From contig CM035806.1 in the NCBI GenBank assembly GCA_020466095.1, forward strand, positions 127,218,393-127,282,392: a stretch of DNA of 64,000 bases, given 5' to 3'. The notes under the pieces were generated by a model, which had not been told where the DNA came from, made no database searches, and saw only the letters and a program-made list of their open reading frames with translations. How positions within the stretch are numbered: position 1 is the first letter of the stretch; each line of letters begins with the position of its first letter. This stretch comes from Chlorops oryzae (Eukaryota; Arthropoda; Insecta; Diptera; Chloropidae). Made by a program: the position numbers and the translations under genes. Shown here piece after piece: positions 21,184-32,483 of this stretch.

Positions 21184-24171
21184 CGTTTAAAGCCCTATTT
21201 GATACTGGCAGTAAATGTCATATCGTCACAGATAAAGTGCATAAAGTTAAATAAGCCACTATTAAAAGATTCAGACATTTATCTTATTGGTTTTGGTGTG
21301 AATAGAAAAGAACAAAAAAAAACCAGTAGGCAATTTAGAAATAGAAATTGATAAAGAGAAGTACAATTTAAATTTTCATATTGTGCCGAAAGAATATATC
21401 GATGTCGATATTATCATTGGTGAACATTTTCGAAATATAGCTGAAATAAAGTTAAATAAACACGGGTTGTTTATAAAGAAAAATGACAAATTTAACGATG
21501 AAATTAATTTTGAAAAAAAAATTATGAAAATATATACCGAAGAAAATGATAATTTAAATTTGAAAAACGGTTAGTAAAGAAATAAAAGAAAATGTGTTAA
21601 AACTTATCAATAATTACAAACTCAAGAACAAAATAAAAACGACAAGTGTTGAAATGAACATTACGCTGATTGATGAAACTCCAATATATTGTACGCCGCG
21701 ACGATTACCATTGAATGAACGTCATATTGTCGATGAGCAAATCGATGAATGGCTTAAAGACAATATAATCGAGCCGTCGGAATCAGAATTTTGTAGCGCA
21801 GTCGTTTTAGCTAAAAAAGTGATGGTGGACATAGACTATGCATCGATTATAGAAGAATCAACAAGGTAATAGTTAAAGATCGATTTCCGTTACCGTTAAT
21901 CGAGGACCAATTGGATAGACTACAAAATGCCAACGTTTTTAGTACAATTGACTTGAAGAACGGATTCTTTCACGTGCCAGTAAATGAAGCAAGTCGTAAA
22001 TATACTTCGTTCGTCACGTCCAGTGGACAATATCAGTTCACAAAAGTACCGTTTGGTCTATGTAATTCGCCGAGCGTGTTTCAAAGGCACATCAACATAA
22101 TTTTTCGTGACTTATCAAGAAAAGGGATTGCATTACCGTACATTGATGATGTCATTATTCCGGCTAAAGATGACGAGGAGGCTTTGCAACGCCTTGAACA
22201 TGTTTTGAAACTCTGCAGTGAGTATGGACTCAGGGTCAACCTGAAGAAATGTCAGTTTATGAAAAAACAAGTCGAGTTCCTTGGTCACATCGTAGCAGAC
22301 CAGAAAATACGTCCATCCTCAGCGAAGATAGGCGCACTCCTGAATTATAAAGTTCCATCAAACATTAAACAACTTGAAAGTTTTCTCGGACTTGCTGGAT
22401 ATTTTCGGAATTTATACCGAACTTTTCCGTAATCGCTAAGCCATTAAGTGATTTAAGGAAAAAGGGAAACAAGTTTTTAATGCAAAAAGAACAGATAGAG
22501 GCGTTTATTTATCTGAAGAAGATTATGAGCGAGGGACCGGTGTTAAGCATCTTTAATCAACAATACGAAACGGAAGTGCACACGGATGCTTCAGCTGACG
22601 GTTATGGTGCAATTCTATTACAACGATCTCCTGATGACGGCCAACTGCACCCTGTATACTATATGAGTAAAAAGACTACGGACGCTGAAAGAAAATACAC
22701 GAGCTACGAACTGGAGGTACTCGCCATCATTGAAGCATTAAAGAAGTTCAGGGTGTACATACTCGGGATGCATTTTAAGTTGGTGACGGATTGCAGCGCG
22801 TTCACAAAGACTCTCGAAAAGAAGGATTTGAGTACACGGGTTGCACGATGGGTTCTTTTCCTGCAAGAATACGATTATACAGTCGAACATAGATCCGGTT
22901 CTCAAATGCGCCACGCGGATGCATTGAGTCGCTATGCCGTTATGAATATCAATGAGGTGAATCTTCTGGCCTCGATCCGCCAGGCACAAGACAAAGACGA
23001 CAACTTAAAAGCCATTTTCGAAATATTGAAGGAGGATCCTACGTACCAAATTATTTTTTGAAGGGCGGCGTTTTATATAAACTCGTAGACGGACTTGAAT
23101 TAATTGTCATTCCAGTCGGCATGCAGCGCGAAATAATACGACGGGCACATGAGAATGGTCACTTTTCGGTGAAGAAAACCCGAGAGCTAATTCGTAAAGA
23201 ATACTTTATACCCAAATTAGATGAAAAGATCCAGAAGCATATAACCTGTTGCATACCTGTATCACCGAAAAGAGGAAAGGGGGTGAATTCTCCATTCCAG
23301 AAAGACGAAATCCCACTCCATACGTATCACATCGACTTTGTTGGTCCGCTCGAGTCGACAAGTAAGTTATACAACCACATCCTCGTTGTAGTAGACGCCT
23401 TCACGAAATTCTGTTGGTTGTACCCGAAAAGACGACATACAAAGGACGCTATTACGAAGTTGCACAGCAGATGCAATTTAATCCAAAATTATCTTGATGA
23501 GGCCCGCCTTTACTTCGGAGGAATTTATCAATGCGAACGGAAAAATAAAGATTTTAAAATTACGACGGGTTACCACGTTTAATGGACAGGTCAGCGACTT
23601 AAGCTTTGTGAGAAGTTTTGGAAAGTTTCGGCAGAATAGAAAATGGTATCGCAATACCAATAGAGTTCAACAGGCAATAAATTCCACGTTTTCAAGAAGT
23701 ACCAAGAGACTCCGTTTGAATTAATGATCGGTGTTAAAATGCGTTCACCAAACGACGTTAATTTACAACAGGCGATTGAAGAAGAATTCCGACTGCAATT
23801 CGACGATGATCGGCGCGAGCTACGTCAACAAGCTAAACAACAAATTGAGAAGATACAAGCTGAGAATAAAAAATCATACAATTTACGACGAAAGCCGGCA
23901 GCTTTGTATAAAGAAGGCGAACTGGTAGGGATCAAGCGTACGCAGCTGGGTGGTTCTTAAGTTAAAACCAAAGTATTTGGGACCATACCAAATAACCAAA
24001 GTTAAATCGAACGATACGTACGACGTCATAAAAGCCGGTATTGGCGAAGGTCCGAAGAAAACCACAACCTGCGCGGAATTCATGAAGCCATGGTTGATGA
24101 GTTCTAGCGACGATTATTTGAATGATGACGATGAAGATGGGATTGAGGCATCCGAGACGTATGCACACTAG
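21150..24171 (+). pseudogene. Ty3/Gypsy pol: protease, RT, RNase H, partial integrase
   Basis: Protease: LFDTGSKCHIVTDK at about 21193-21237 (active-site DTGS), then DVDIIIGEHF (21400). Reverse transcriptase: 21594-22432 in two frames, with STIDLKNGFFHVPVN, FGLCNSPSVFQRHIN and catalytic YIDDVII (about 22138). RNase H: VHTDASADGYGAIL (22578), TSYELEVLAI and HADALSRY. Integrase: the H..H part of the zinc domain and YHIDFVGPL with the first catalytic D (23327) are present, but the second D and the E are lost in a rearranged stretch (23480-23960). The last frame ends at 24171 just before the 3' LTR. Non-functional. Confidence 0.87.
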
Positions 24172-24182
24172 GATGGCCGATA

Positions 24183-24557
24183 TGTGGGATCGATTATTTT
24201 ATAAGCACCCTAAAGACGATAAAAAGACGAAAGACGATAAAAAGACGAAAGGGAAAGAAAGACGAAAACGATAAAAAAGACGAAAAGAAGAAGTGCGAGC
24301 AAGAAGGAAAAAAAGGACGCGCAAAAGGCAGTCGAAGACGAATAGTGAAGCTAGCAAGACGTGTAGCTTACGTGATAAAAAAGAAATAACGACGACTAAA
24401 ATTTAAAATAAAAAAGAATTTACTTTAATGTACATAAACATTTTCCATTTCTTCTGAACTATTTATTTAATTTAAATAAAAGGAAACAAAAACCTTAAAT
24501 TAAAATAATTGAGCCAACGTGGTCGAGAAGTGTAAGTGAGTACGATTCATATCCCCA
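24183..24557 (+). repeat. 3' LTR of the Ty3/Gypsy element
   Basis: Matches 19270-19648 with small indels: one rearranged AAAGACG unit, loss of a few bases near 24400, and ATATCCCCA instead of ATATCCCA at the end. The differences show post-insertion decay. Confidence 0.85.
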
Positions 24558-24832
24558 TATAATTTTATCTTCTGAGTAAAAAATAAAACTCGAAAAATAA
24601 TTGTTTTTCCTGATCAAAAAATAAAACTTGAGAATTAATTTTTTTTTTTGATCAAAAAATAAAACTCTAAGAATAACACTTAAATACTAATTTTTAAAAT
24701 ATAAATTATTTTATATCGATTTTTAAAATTCAAAATTCAAAAATAATTATTATTTTGGGTCCCTGCTTAAAAGTCAAACAATTTGTATTGATTTATCAAT
24801 ATTTTTTTATTTTGGAAACAATCGATTGTAAA

Positions 24833-25245
24833 CAGGGACCGTAACGGTTATAACTTTTATCCATAAACGTCTCTAAATAACGGGTTTTTAGGGCCGTCCC
24901 ATAGGATATTTTATCAATACAGAACGAAAAAACTTACGAAGAACGAAATGCAGAGCTGATGAGGTTTTGTCTTTTTCGACGTAAGAATTAACCGTCCCAA
25001 ATAACGGCTATTTTCGATGTAAAAAATAAACAGCCGAGAATAACGGTTATTGGGAGCGGACAAAATAAACGGCCGAGAGTAACGGTTTTTTTCTGGCTGG
25101 ATTAAAAAAAAAAACGAAAAATTTAAAGCAGGCTGTTATCAAACGGCAAGACAAGAATACTGTATGTAAAATATTTCTACGACTTTTCCTTCATAAGCCT
25201 TTTTTGGGTAAGAAATTTCAAAATAACCGTTATTTACGGTCCCTG
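24833..25245. mobile_element. 413 bp hAT-like MITE
   Basis: CAGGGACCGTAACGGTTAT at the left and its near-complement ending CGGTCCCTG at the right, flanked by ATTGTAAA at 24825-24832 and 25246-25253. The interior repeats AACGGTTAT/TAACGG boxes (24880, 24995, 25040, 25078). It is a relative of the 18587-24765 element by its CAGGGACC end. No ORF. Confidence 0.88.
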
Positions 25246-25253
25246 ATTGTAAA

Positions 25254-26124
25254 TATATCTCGGAAGACTCGAAAATGATCACAAATATGAGTCAAAAAAG
25301 ACTCGATTATGATGAAAAATATGACTCGAAAACGACTCGCAAATGATATCATATATAATTCCCCAAGAAGAGTCGCGGCTAAGGTACAATGTTCTCCCGA
25401 CAAAACAGTTATATTCGATCAGAAAACGAGCGTATATTTGATTATTTAATTCAGCCACGCGACTCGAATTCGAGTCGCTTTTGATCAGAATTTTAATAAA
25501 ACGTTGGGTGGTTACATGTTAGAGGCAGTTTCCACTGCAGCCACATTTGCATTTTGACAAAATGCTTTAAAATGCGACTTTGAATTTAATGTAAGTGTTG
25601 TTGGTTTTTGAACAGCATTTTTCAGCATTTTGAGAAAATGCGATAAAAATGCTAAAAGCTTCTAGTTTTCATTGTTATTGCCTTCCAAATTCTTAAAATT
25701 TCAAAGCCTGCTTCATAGAATTTAAATAATTTTCCGAACAAAAATTTAAATTTTTTAGAAAATGTCAATAGTAGGGGAGCCCAGATGCTAAATTTGCACT
25801 TAATAAAGCGTCATGGAAACTTATTGGATTGTGAAATTTACGTTCTTAAGGGCTCAACGCTGTTAAAGTAAATTGAAAGGAAGTAACGAGCTCATTCTTT
25901 TGAAGAAAGGAAATCAGAGTTGAAATTTCAATAACAGGTCGACAGAAAAATTGAAAATGTATGACTTAAATGCAACCCTGTGAGTTCGATTACTTGTACT
26001 TAGCGTATGCGTTCAAGTAGCGAAAGTAAGCCAAAGTACTTCTTTGTTTTTTCTAAATGTGTTTGGTATAGGAAATTTACTTGCTGCTTTAGAGCGTAGA
26101 GTCCTTTAAACAAAAAAAGTCTAT
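25254..26124. other. No gene; GACTCGA-rich stretch at its left
   Basis: From 25260 to 25490 the motif GACTCG occurs repeatedly (GAAGACTCGAAAATGA, AAGACTCGATTATGA, ATGACTCGAAAACGACTCG, GCGACTCGAATTCGAGTCGC). The rest is AT-rich with no coding signal. Confidence 0.5.
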
Positions 26125-26781
26125 GTAAAGGAGGCGATAGGGGGGGTCCAGACGGACCAAAAATCGTATGGCAACCAAAGGGGGTATTTTGGTTTTTCAT
26201 TGGTGCTCCTCACTTACAGGCCGTAAATTCAAAATCACATATGATTTGAAAAGCTTGGCGGTTTTCCGTTAACACTGCATACTACGATTTTAAATAATTC
26301 AACTCCGTTTTTCTGGTACTACCATCTAAGCCTAAAATAGTGTAATTTTGGCTTTTAAAGTGATTTAATTCAAAGAAATACGATCGACCTCTTTTTTTAC
26401 TCTTTTCGAAAACTTTGAGTTTTTCTCTTGAATTTAATACCATGGTTGCTAAAAAAAAGTTTCACAATCAATGCAAAGCTAAGGTTTGAAAATAATTATT
26501 TTGTATTTTTGACTCCCAGAAAAGTTATTTTAATCAAATTTATTGAGCACACTTTTAGGCAGCATGAGAAAAAGAAAAATCTAAGAAATTTAAAATTTTC
26601 TGAATAGTGTTTTAGTTTTACATATCCGCCTAAAAGTTTGCTCACCAAATTAGTCGAATTCTTTCCGCGCCTCTAGCTCCTTACGAGTGCAATATGAACC
26701 CCCCTTTCCATACAATTTTTTGCTTGTATGGGTTCCCCCTATCACCTCCTGTTTTTTGATCCATTGAGTATGGAATACCCT
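26125..26781. repeat. Inverted partial copy of the 27156-27882 MITE
   Basis: From GGTCCAGACGGACCAAAAAT (26145) to CCATTGAGTATGGAATACCC it matches the right-hand unit in reverse, with scattered differences. The outermost terminus on its left is missing. Together with 27156-27882 it builds a 1.75 kb palindrome around a hAT MITE. Confidence 0.82.
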
Positions 26782-26797
26782 ATATATATATATATAT

Positions 26798-27146
26798 TAG
26801 TGTCCAGCCGAAGACCGAAGTCCGAAGCCGATGCAAAACTTTTTACAGTAAGGAAACAAAATCAGTCTTTATTCATTTGACAAGCACAAAAAAAACCGCT
26901 CAAATTTTCTCTAAATTCTTTCGCTTTAGTCGCCCACAAAGTGAGAATTTACGGCAATAATTCACTAGTGTAAAAGGTCTTAATGAAGCAATTGAAAATC
27001 TATCGTGACTTTTTTGCTTCCATTAAAATGCAAAAATATTCTGCTAAAATATTCGGCTTTTTCCAGCCGAAGCCGAAGCCGAAGATTAAGAATTGGCCGA
27101 TTATGCCGATTACCGAAGCCGAAGCCGAACCTTCGGTCAGACACTA
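26798..27146. mobile_element. 349 bp internally deleted hAT derivative
   Basis: The ends TAGTGTCCAGCCGAAG and CTTCGGTCAGACACTA are inverted, and ATATATAT flanks both sides (26790-26797, 27147-27154; low-complexity, so weaker evidence). The right half (TTTACGGCAATAATTCACTA onward) and the left text AATCAGTCTTTATTCATTTG match the hAT end at 39957-40419, which still has transposase codons between these blocks. It is therefore a deletion derivative of that family. Confidence 0.87.
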
Positions 27147-27155
27147 ATATATATA

Positions 27156-27882
27156 CAGGGTGTTCCATACTCAATGGATCAAAAAAAAAGGAGGTGATAG
27201 GGGGAACCCATACAAGCAAAAAATTGTATGGAAAGGGGGGTCCATCTTGCACTCGTAAGGAGCTAGAGGAGCGGAAAGAATTCGACTAAATTGGTGAGCA
27301 TACTTTTAGGCGGATATGTCAAACTAAAACACTATTCAGAAATTTTTAAAATTCTTAGATTTTTCTTTTTCTCATGCTGCCTAAAAGTGTGCTCAATAAA
27401 TTTGATTAAAATAACATTTCTGGGAGTCAAAAATACAAAATAATTAGTTTCAAACCTTAGTTTTGCATTGATTGTGAAACTTTTTTTTAGCAATCATGGT
27501 ATCAAATTGAAGAGAAAAACTCAAAGTTTTCGAAAAGAGAAAACAAAAGAGGCCCGATCGTATTTCTTTTGAATTAAATCACTTTAAAAGCCGAAATTAC
27601 ACTATTTTAGGCTTAGATGGTGGTACCAGAGAAAACGGAGTTGAATTATTTAAAATCGTAGTATGCAGTGTTAACGGAAAACCGCCAAGCTTTTCATATC
27701 ATATGTGATTTTGAATTTACGGCCTGTAAGTGAGGAGCACCAGTGAAAAAACCAAAATATTGTTTTTTGCATGTAACTCTTCAGGGGTTCATTTGCGACC
27801 CCCCCTGCCGTACGATATTTGGTCCGTCTGGACAACCCCCTCCCCCCTTTTTTTTTTGTTCCATTGAGTATGGAACACCCTG
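27156..27882. mobile_element. 727 bp Tc1/mariner-type MITE
   Basis: CAGGGTGTTCCATACTCAAT and its complement form termini of about 23 bp, flanked by TA. Internal text includes GGAGGTGATAGGGGG and CGCTTT-free AT-rich arms. No ORF longer than about 90 codons and none recognisable. The TA flanks lie in TATATATA runs, so the duplication is suggestive only. Confidence 0.75.
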
Positions 27883-27896
27883 TATATATATTTATA

Positions 27897-27922
27897 TGGA
27901 GAGAGAGAAAGAGAGAGAGAAT
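27897..27922. repeat. GA-rich microsatellite
   Basis: Short interrupted (GA)n run between the MITE and an AT-rich stretch. No function inferred. Confidence 0.6.
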
Positions 27923-28449
27923 ATCTTGAATATTAAATTATATTAGGGTAAACAAAACAATATATTAGAAGAAAACCAGTTAAAATTCATCCCCACTGGA
28001 TTTCTCTTCCGAACTGGTTTCTTCTTCTTCGATTCTCTGAACTTCCTGATCGGAACTCTATTGACACGGAATGCTTATTTTAACAGTGATGCCATTTTAG
28101 CGCATTTTCCGCTAGATTAGCGTAATTTTCAACATTGTAGCGCTCGAAAGTTATTTTTGGGCGCTAAAACTTATTTAGCCATTTTTAGCGCGTTTTCACT
28201 ATTTACTTTATAAGAATATTTAAAACGTGGATTTTTTTTGGAATTAATTTGCCAAAAAAATTTACGACCTCAACTCCTTCAGAAATTTCTTCGGTTTGTG
28301 TAGACGTGCTTTAAGAGTGGTACTCACCCAAGGTATTTAAATGAAAAGTACCCAGTAGATCATCTAAGTACCGGTTAGGTGTGAATAACACTACCCAATT
28401 CATGAAAGGTAAAAGTCGCTTCGACCTCACTTGTTGATATTCACAATGG

Positions 28450-28740
28450 AGTTGCCTTTATTGAAAAAAAACATATCTACAAAAATATAGAGTGGAGTGG
28501 GAGAGAGATGACAAATTCAAGAATTGGATCAAAGGAGTTGCCGATGATACCTCAAAGGCATTTTGTACTTTTTGCACTGTTTGAATAAGCGCGAAATTAA
28601 GCGACATAAAAAGACACAGCGAATCCAAAAAGCATCAACAACAGTCTAAACTCATTTCATCAAATAAAAAAATTACATTTTTATCTCCAGACTCTGAAGA
28701 ATTCACAGTTGCTGAAGCTGAAGGTAACATAGCATCTCCA
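28450..28740 (+). pseudogene. Degenerate BED/TTF-like zinc-finger fragment
   Basis: In shifting frames the plus strand reads DDKFKNWIKGVADDTSKAFC, TFC, then ISAKLSDIKRHSESKKHQQQ. This is the C-x2-C...H-x(4-5)-H finger followed by a basic tail that begins several hAT-type transposases and domesticated relatives. A stop interrupts the middle. What follows (SPDSEEFTVAEAEGNIASP) is acidic. I cannot name the family. It sits just before a Harbinger fragment, but the two are probably unrelated. Confidence 0.5.
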
Positions 28741-28924
28741 TTAGACATCGTTCACGTCTTGCCATCTGTCAATTTTGATGCCCTGGCATGAAAACAGATA
28801 GACACATTTTGTGTGTGGGCATTTGATGTTATGCCATATGCATTTGTGAAATGGCGATTAACAAGAAGGTTCGCTGTATTAAAGCGCTTGAACAATTGCA
28901 AAAATTAAAATTGTTACCAAAGAA

Positions 28925-29360
28925 GAGCAAAAAAGAAAAAAACCGAAATTTTGGGTAAATCCGTTTTTACAAAAAAAAACAGCACAGCTTAGAAGCATAT
29001 TTATTGACGGACATTTTATGGGAAGATGATGAATAAAAAATTTTTGCAGGATGAGCATTAAAAAATTTGAGGAGATTCTTTCATTGGTAAATATTTATGC
29101 ATAATTATTTAAAAAAGGATTGTAAAATTTGCTACTATTACCTAGGTGGACCCAATAATTAAAAAGAAGGAAACACCAATGAGATTTGCCATATCTTCAA
29201 GAATTCGACTGGCCATTACGTTGCGATACATAGCAACTGGTGATTCATTGCGATCTCTTGAATTCCTAGCGCGTGTATCTAGGAAAAAATCAGCAAATTT
29301 CTCCCAGAAGTTTTTCAAGCAATTATTTCATGTTTGCAAAATAAATAATGAGGGTACGTT
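28925..29360 (+). pseudogene. PIF/Harbinger transposase N-terminal fragment
   Basis: The plus strand gives KFWVNPFLQKKTAQLRSI, a stop, CRMSIKKFEEILSL (to about 29087), a small intron-like gap (GTAAAT...CTAG), then VDPIIKKKETPMRFAIS and RLAITLRYIATGDSLRSLEF. These match the helix-turn-helix region of HARBI1-type transposases, including the ERL..TLR(F/Y)LATGDS signature. The catalytic domain is absent, so this is a truncated copy. Confidence 0.8.
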
Positions 29361-29373
29361 CAGGTTAACTTAG

Positions 29374-30500
29374 TTTGAGACATTTATTAAAGATTTTTTT
29401 TTTGTAGACACCTGAAACAGAAAATTATGTTTTTCCTTAATTTTTTCACTTTTTTGTTTATTTTTCTCATAAAAACTCTCATTTTCGAGGCTCTCAATAA
29501 AACAATTACTGAATTTACTACATGAATAAAGTTTTTGTTAATTCGAAAAGAAGTAAAAGTTTAATTTATATATGTAGGTAACTAAGGCACTTAAAAAATA
29601 ATTTGTACTTCCACTTTAAAAACAAATTAAGAAAAAAAAGCAATAAAAACCTATACGTTCTAAATCATATATGTATGCAATTCACAGTTCATATAAAAAC
29701 AAAGAAATTGGCACATTCAACCATAAATTAACATAACTGTGAATTTGCCTACCTTTGATGAAAAAAAAGTTAAAAAAGTCATTCTGCCGGGAACATGGTG
29801 GGTTAAATAAAAAAGAGGAATATTTACGTGGGTGGCATGTAGTTTGTTGCGAATCAACTACATTTACAAAATGTTGGAAAGACGCAATCTATGCTTGTCA
29901 CTGGAATGAATCATAGGTAAGTATTGGGTGAGTATTTGCCGGACTTGAAAATTTTGTAGTTTACATGGAAAATTGTATGTAATTTATACTGAATAAGCTA
30001 CGTTTTTTTAAATTTAGTTAATTCACAATATACTGCATGGCAACCCAGATATTTAAATAAAACTTTATTTAAAAGAACGTTATGTCTGCTTCGTTTAGTT
30101 GCTTTTTACAGAGGGTCGCGTTCGCTACTCGAAGTTGAGCGTGAAACTTCATTGGCTGACATGGATTTTATCACTTTTTGTGGTCACGAGTTGGTAGATT
30201 TCCGACATAGTTACGGTGGCCTCAATTGGGGACAGCTGTTTCAGCTGCAGAGCTATTGTCTTGAAAAAGACGCAAAGACGTCGTTTTCTTCAGTCGCAGT
30301 CGCAGTTGCAACTGGGTCAGGCCACGAGAAACGTGACATAGTGGGTCTGGGATTTTGATTTTTGGACCTTACATCCAAAGATTATAGCCGTTCATAACTC
30401 CCCATAATATATAAGAGAAAAATTCCCTCAGTTGTTGTGTTGTTGCAATTTGAAAATCGAAAATTTGACAATTTTTCAATATTTCTTTTTATTCATAATT
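29374..30500. other. No gene recognised
   Basis: Mostly AT-rich. Around 30110-30350 a GC-richer patch (GGTCGCGTTCGCTACTCG, CAGTCGCAGTCGCAGTTGC) has a 68-codon frame without recognisable features. Confidence 0.5.
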
Positions 30501-30519
30501 TTATATCTAAAATAAGACT

Positions 30520-30766
30520 TGAGATAAATGAAAAGTTCTTTCTTTACTCGTTTAAGAATAAATGAAGAAAAAAATTAAAATTCGAAAAATAGTATACACT
30601 GAAAAAAATTGTTCGGAAATTCGAATTTAAAATAAACATTTGCGATTTGTATATAGAGCCGGAGCTAAAAAATAACCAATTGTACATTATTATGTAGACC
30701 ATTGAGCTGCGTTTCAGAAACAATAAAAAAAAATTTGTATTTCCAAGGAATTTCCGACACAGAGCG
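30520..30766. repeat. Left arm of a foldback repeat, interrupted by BEL
   Basis: This segment plus 38983-39030 reappears inverted at about 39590-39856. The right arm reads straight through the BEL insertion point (GTGTCGGAAATTCC joined to AACGCTCT), so it preserves the empty site. The outer part includes GAGCTGCGTTTCAGAAAC. The far end of the right arm is lost in an assembly gap. Confidence 0.85.
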
Positions 30767-31248
30767 TAAATAGCTCAGTACGTATATTTCGGGAGGCAGG
30801 GAATAGCCGAGAATAGAAAAGAGAAGAAATACACGATTTTGCAGAAATATAAAGTTTCTTTATTGTGAGGAATTATGGGAGAATTCTTACTTGTGTGGTT
30901 TGAATGTGATCGTCGCCGTTCTTTGATGATTCGGAGATATATGCTTCGTCGAGTAATTAAATTAAGTAAAGTTTGAACTCGAGATAATAAATTGAAATAA
31001 ATTACTTTGAAAGTCAATTAATTTGGAGATAAAAATATATGAAAACGATTTAACTATGATCGCGGGAAAATATTGAGCAAGCCTTGATACGTTCGTATTC
31101 ACGTTCGATACAAGAATCAAACTTTTCGGCGCAGATGCAACGCATGATATGCAATTCTTTGGCAACTTGTTGCAGATAGCCGATGGTTGCATTTTAATAT
31201 ATGGAGGGAAACTGTTCTACGCACTGCAATAGGACGTCTGCATGAACA
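30767..31248 (-). repeat. 3' LTR of BEL
   Basis: Identical in reading to 38501-38982. The coding-strand sequence just before it is the purine tract. The 76-80 codon frames in both LTRs are duplicates of each other and not genes. Confidence 0.93.
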
Positions 31249-31263
31249 TTCCGCCCCCCTTGC
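31249..31263 (-). promoter_or_regulatory. Polypurine tract before the 3' LTR
   Basis: Coding-strand AAGGGGGGCGGAAT directly abuts the 3' LTR start. It is the expected plus-strand primer site. Confidence 0.75.
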
Positions 31264-31489
31264 AGTGCTAGAGCGCAAGATCACCTTCAAACCACCACAA
31301 GGCCTCTCGTTGTTCTGCAAAAAATGAGAGTGATATAAGTTCTACATGCGAGAAAATTTCATTGGTTATATTATATGTAAGTGCAGTGCAATTCAATTTT
31401 ATTGGAAAATGGGTTTTTTGGTATTTTGAATTCATTAAAAGAGATAAAATAGTAGAAATAAAATTTATATATATTATTTTTTTATTAAT

Positions 31490-32456
31490 TTAATTGTTTA
31501 CTACCCCTGTTAGGACATAACCGAAAATGGTCAGCTGACCCAGTGGTCGCCCGTATTGTCCTTCGAGAAGCCCGGAGCGCATAATTTTAGCGTATACTTC
31601 CGCTCCCAATACAATATCCACATCCGCGGATTGGTAGAATTTCGGGTCGGCCAGTTTAATACCCATGAATAGCGATGTGATGCGTTCGTCGATATTTCTT
31701 TGAGGCGTCACGATGGTCATATTTTTAATGTGGGCTTGAATTGTGAGCTGGAGATTCAAGTCCATTTTTGCCCGTAGTTGCAGGACGCATTGATGTTCTC
31801 CATTGACTACGTTGTAGGGTGGCCGTATTTTCCTTGCGCACCTTTCCGTTAAAATGGACTCTACGGAATTCGGGTCCAGTAGTGCCCTTAAAGAATACAA
31901 TTTGTGCTGCACTGCAATTTTTTATTATTGCCGTTGGCCGTAACATCACTCCGGCAGTTGTGACAGCAGTGAGCATGGACGAGCGGGGTCCGTCACTGCT
32001 GCGCTCCTCGGAACACGAGCGAGGTGTCCGGTATTGTGGGAGCGACGAGCGAGGTCTTTCAACACGCCGTTGACCCAACCGAGAAGCCATGAGACAAGAT
32101 GGCGGTTGGGTTTGATACGAGCGAGATCTTCGATGAGCCATGGGACGAGATGGCTTTTGAGTACTTTTTCTGTCGTCGTGCAAAAGCGAATGATGTTGCT
32201 CGTGGCATCGGTGACAGCGATGCTTGCTTGGGCAATTTCTTCTGATATGTGTCTGCGCCAAGCAGTTGGAACAATACCGGTGAAGCAAAACCATTCGCAA
32301 TCTGCCTTCGAGCGATTGCTTCAAAAATGTCGGGCAAAAACGCAGCGCATGTGGTTTTTTACACACCAAACAATCCATCGTTGCCGAGTCTTTGGTAGCC
32401 TCCTGGGAATTCATGCTACGGTATAAAAGTGAGAGGGAAAATACGCACAAAAACAA
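31490..32456 (-). pseudogene. Second partial BEL gag-protease module inside the BEL element
   Basis: Same strand, starting 28 bp after the gag-pol frame. The first part (32456-31860) has knuckles CLVCKKPHALRFC and YCSNCLAQTHIRRNCP with HRCHEQHHSLLH. After a one-base frameshift at about 31870-31910 comes the protease (LRALLDPNSVESILTERCA, DVDIVLGAEVYAKIM, LTIFGYVLTGVV) ending at 31490. Similarity to the main gag-pol is family-level only, so it comes from a different BEL lineage. The canonical retropepsin D-x-G is DPN here, as opposed to DPG in the main ORF. It sits where an env gene lies in some LTR elements. It may be passenger sequence or a trans-acting product. Confidence 0.8.
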
Positions 32457-32483
32457 ACAAAAAATATGATGTTGTTGAAAAAA

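Larger units (their letters stand above)
19270..24557 (+). mobile_element. Degenerate Ty3/Gypsy LTR retrotransposon
   Basis: Two direct repeats of about 375-379 bp enclose gag, protease, reverse transcriptase, RNase H and a partial integrase, in the Ty3/Gypsy order. Many frameshifts, a truncated integrase and visibly diverged LTRs indicate an old copy. I cannot find a matching target duplication. The leader has a run of 43 A (19725-19767). Confidence 0.88.
18587..24765. mobile_element. hAT-like non-autonomous element carrying a Ty3/Gypsy insertion
   Basis: The ends CAGGGACCATAA and TTTGGGTCCCTG are flanked by CTTAAAAG at 18579-18586 and 24766-24773. Both subterminal regions (18600-18960, 19140-19262 and 24558-24740) consist of degenerate repeats of ACTCAGAAGATAAAACT and TTATTTTT-type units. 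Without the retrotransposon the element is about 890 bp. Between the left repeats, 18990-19100 can be read as an acidic peptide (DEESDDDEHEEMKKARCEIG) that may be captured exon sequence. A related terminus (CAGGGACCGTAA) occurs at 24833. Confidence 0.82.

Noticed and set aside
19262..24562. Target duplication for the Ty3/Gypsy element
   Set aside because: Left flank ATAAG and right flank TATAA do not match; I report no duplication.
30775..31192. Two 76-80 codon frames, repeated at 38509-38926
   Set aside because: They lie in the BEL LTRs and are duplicated only because the LTRs are; no recognisable domain.
32034..32426. 130-codon plus-strand frame opposite the BEL gag-protease module
   Set aside because: Antisense shadow of the knuckle region; no independent support.
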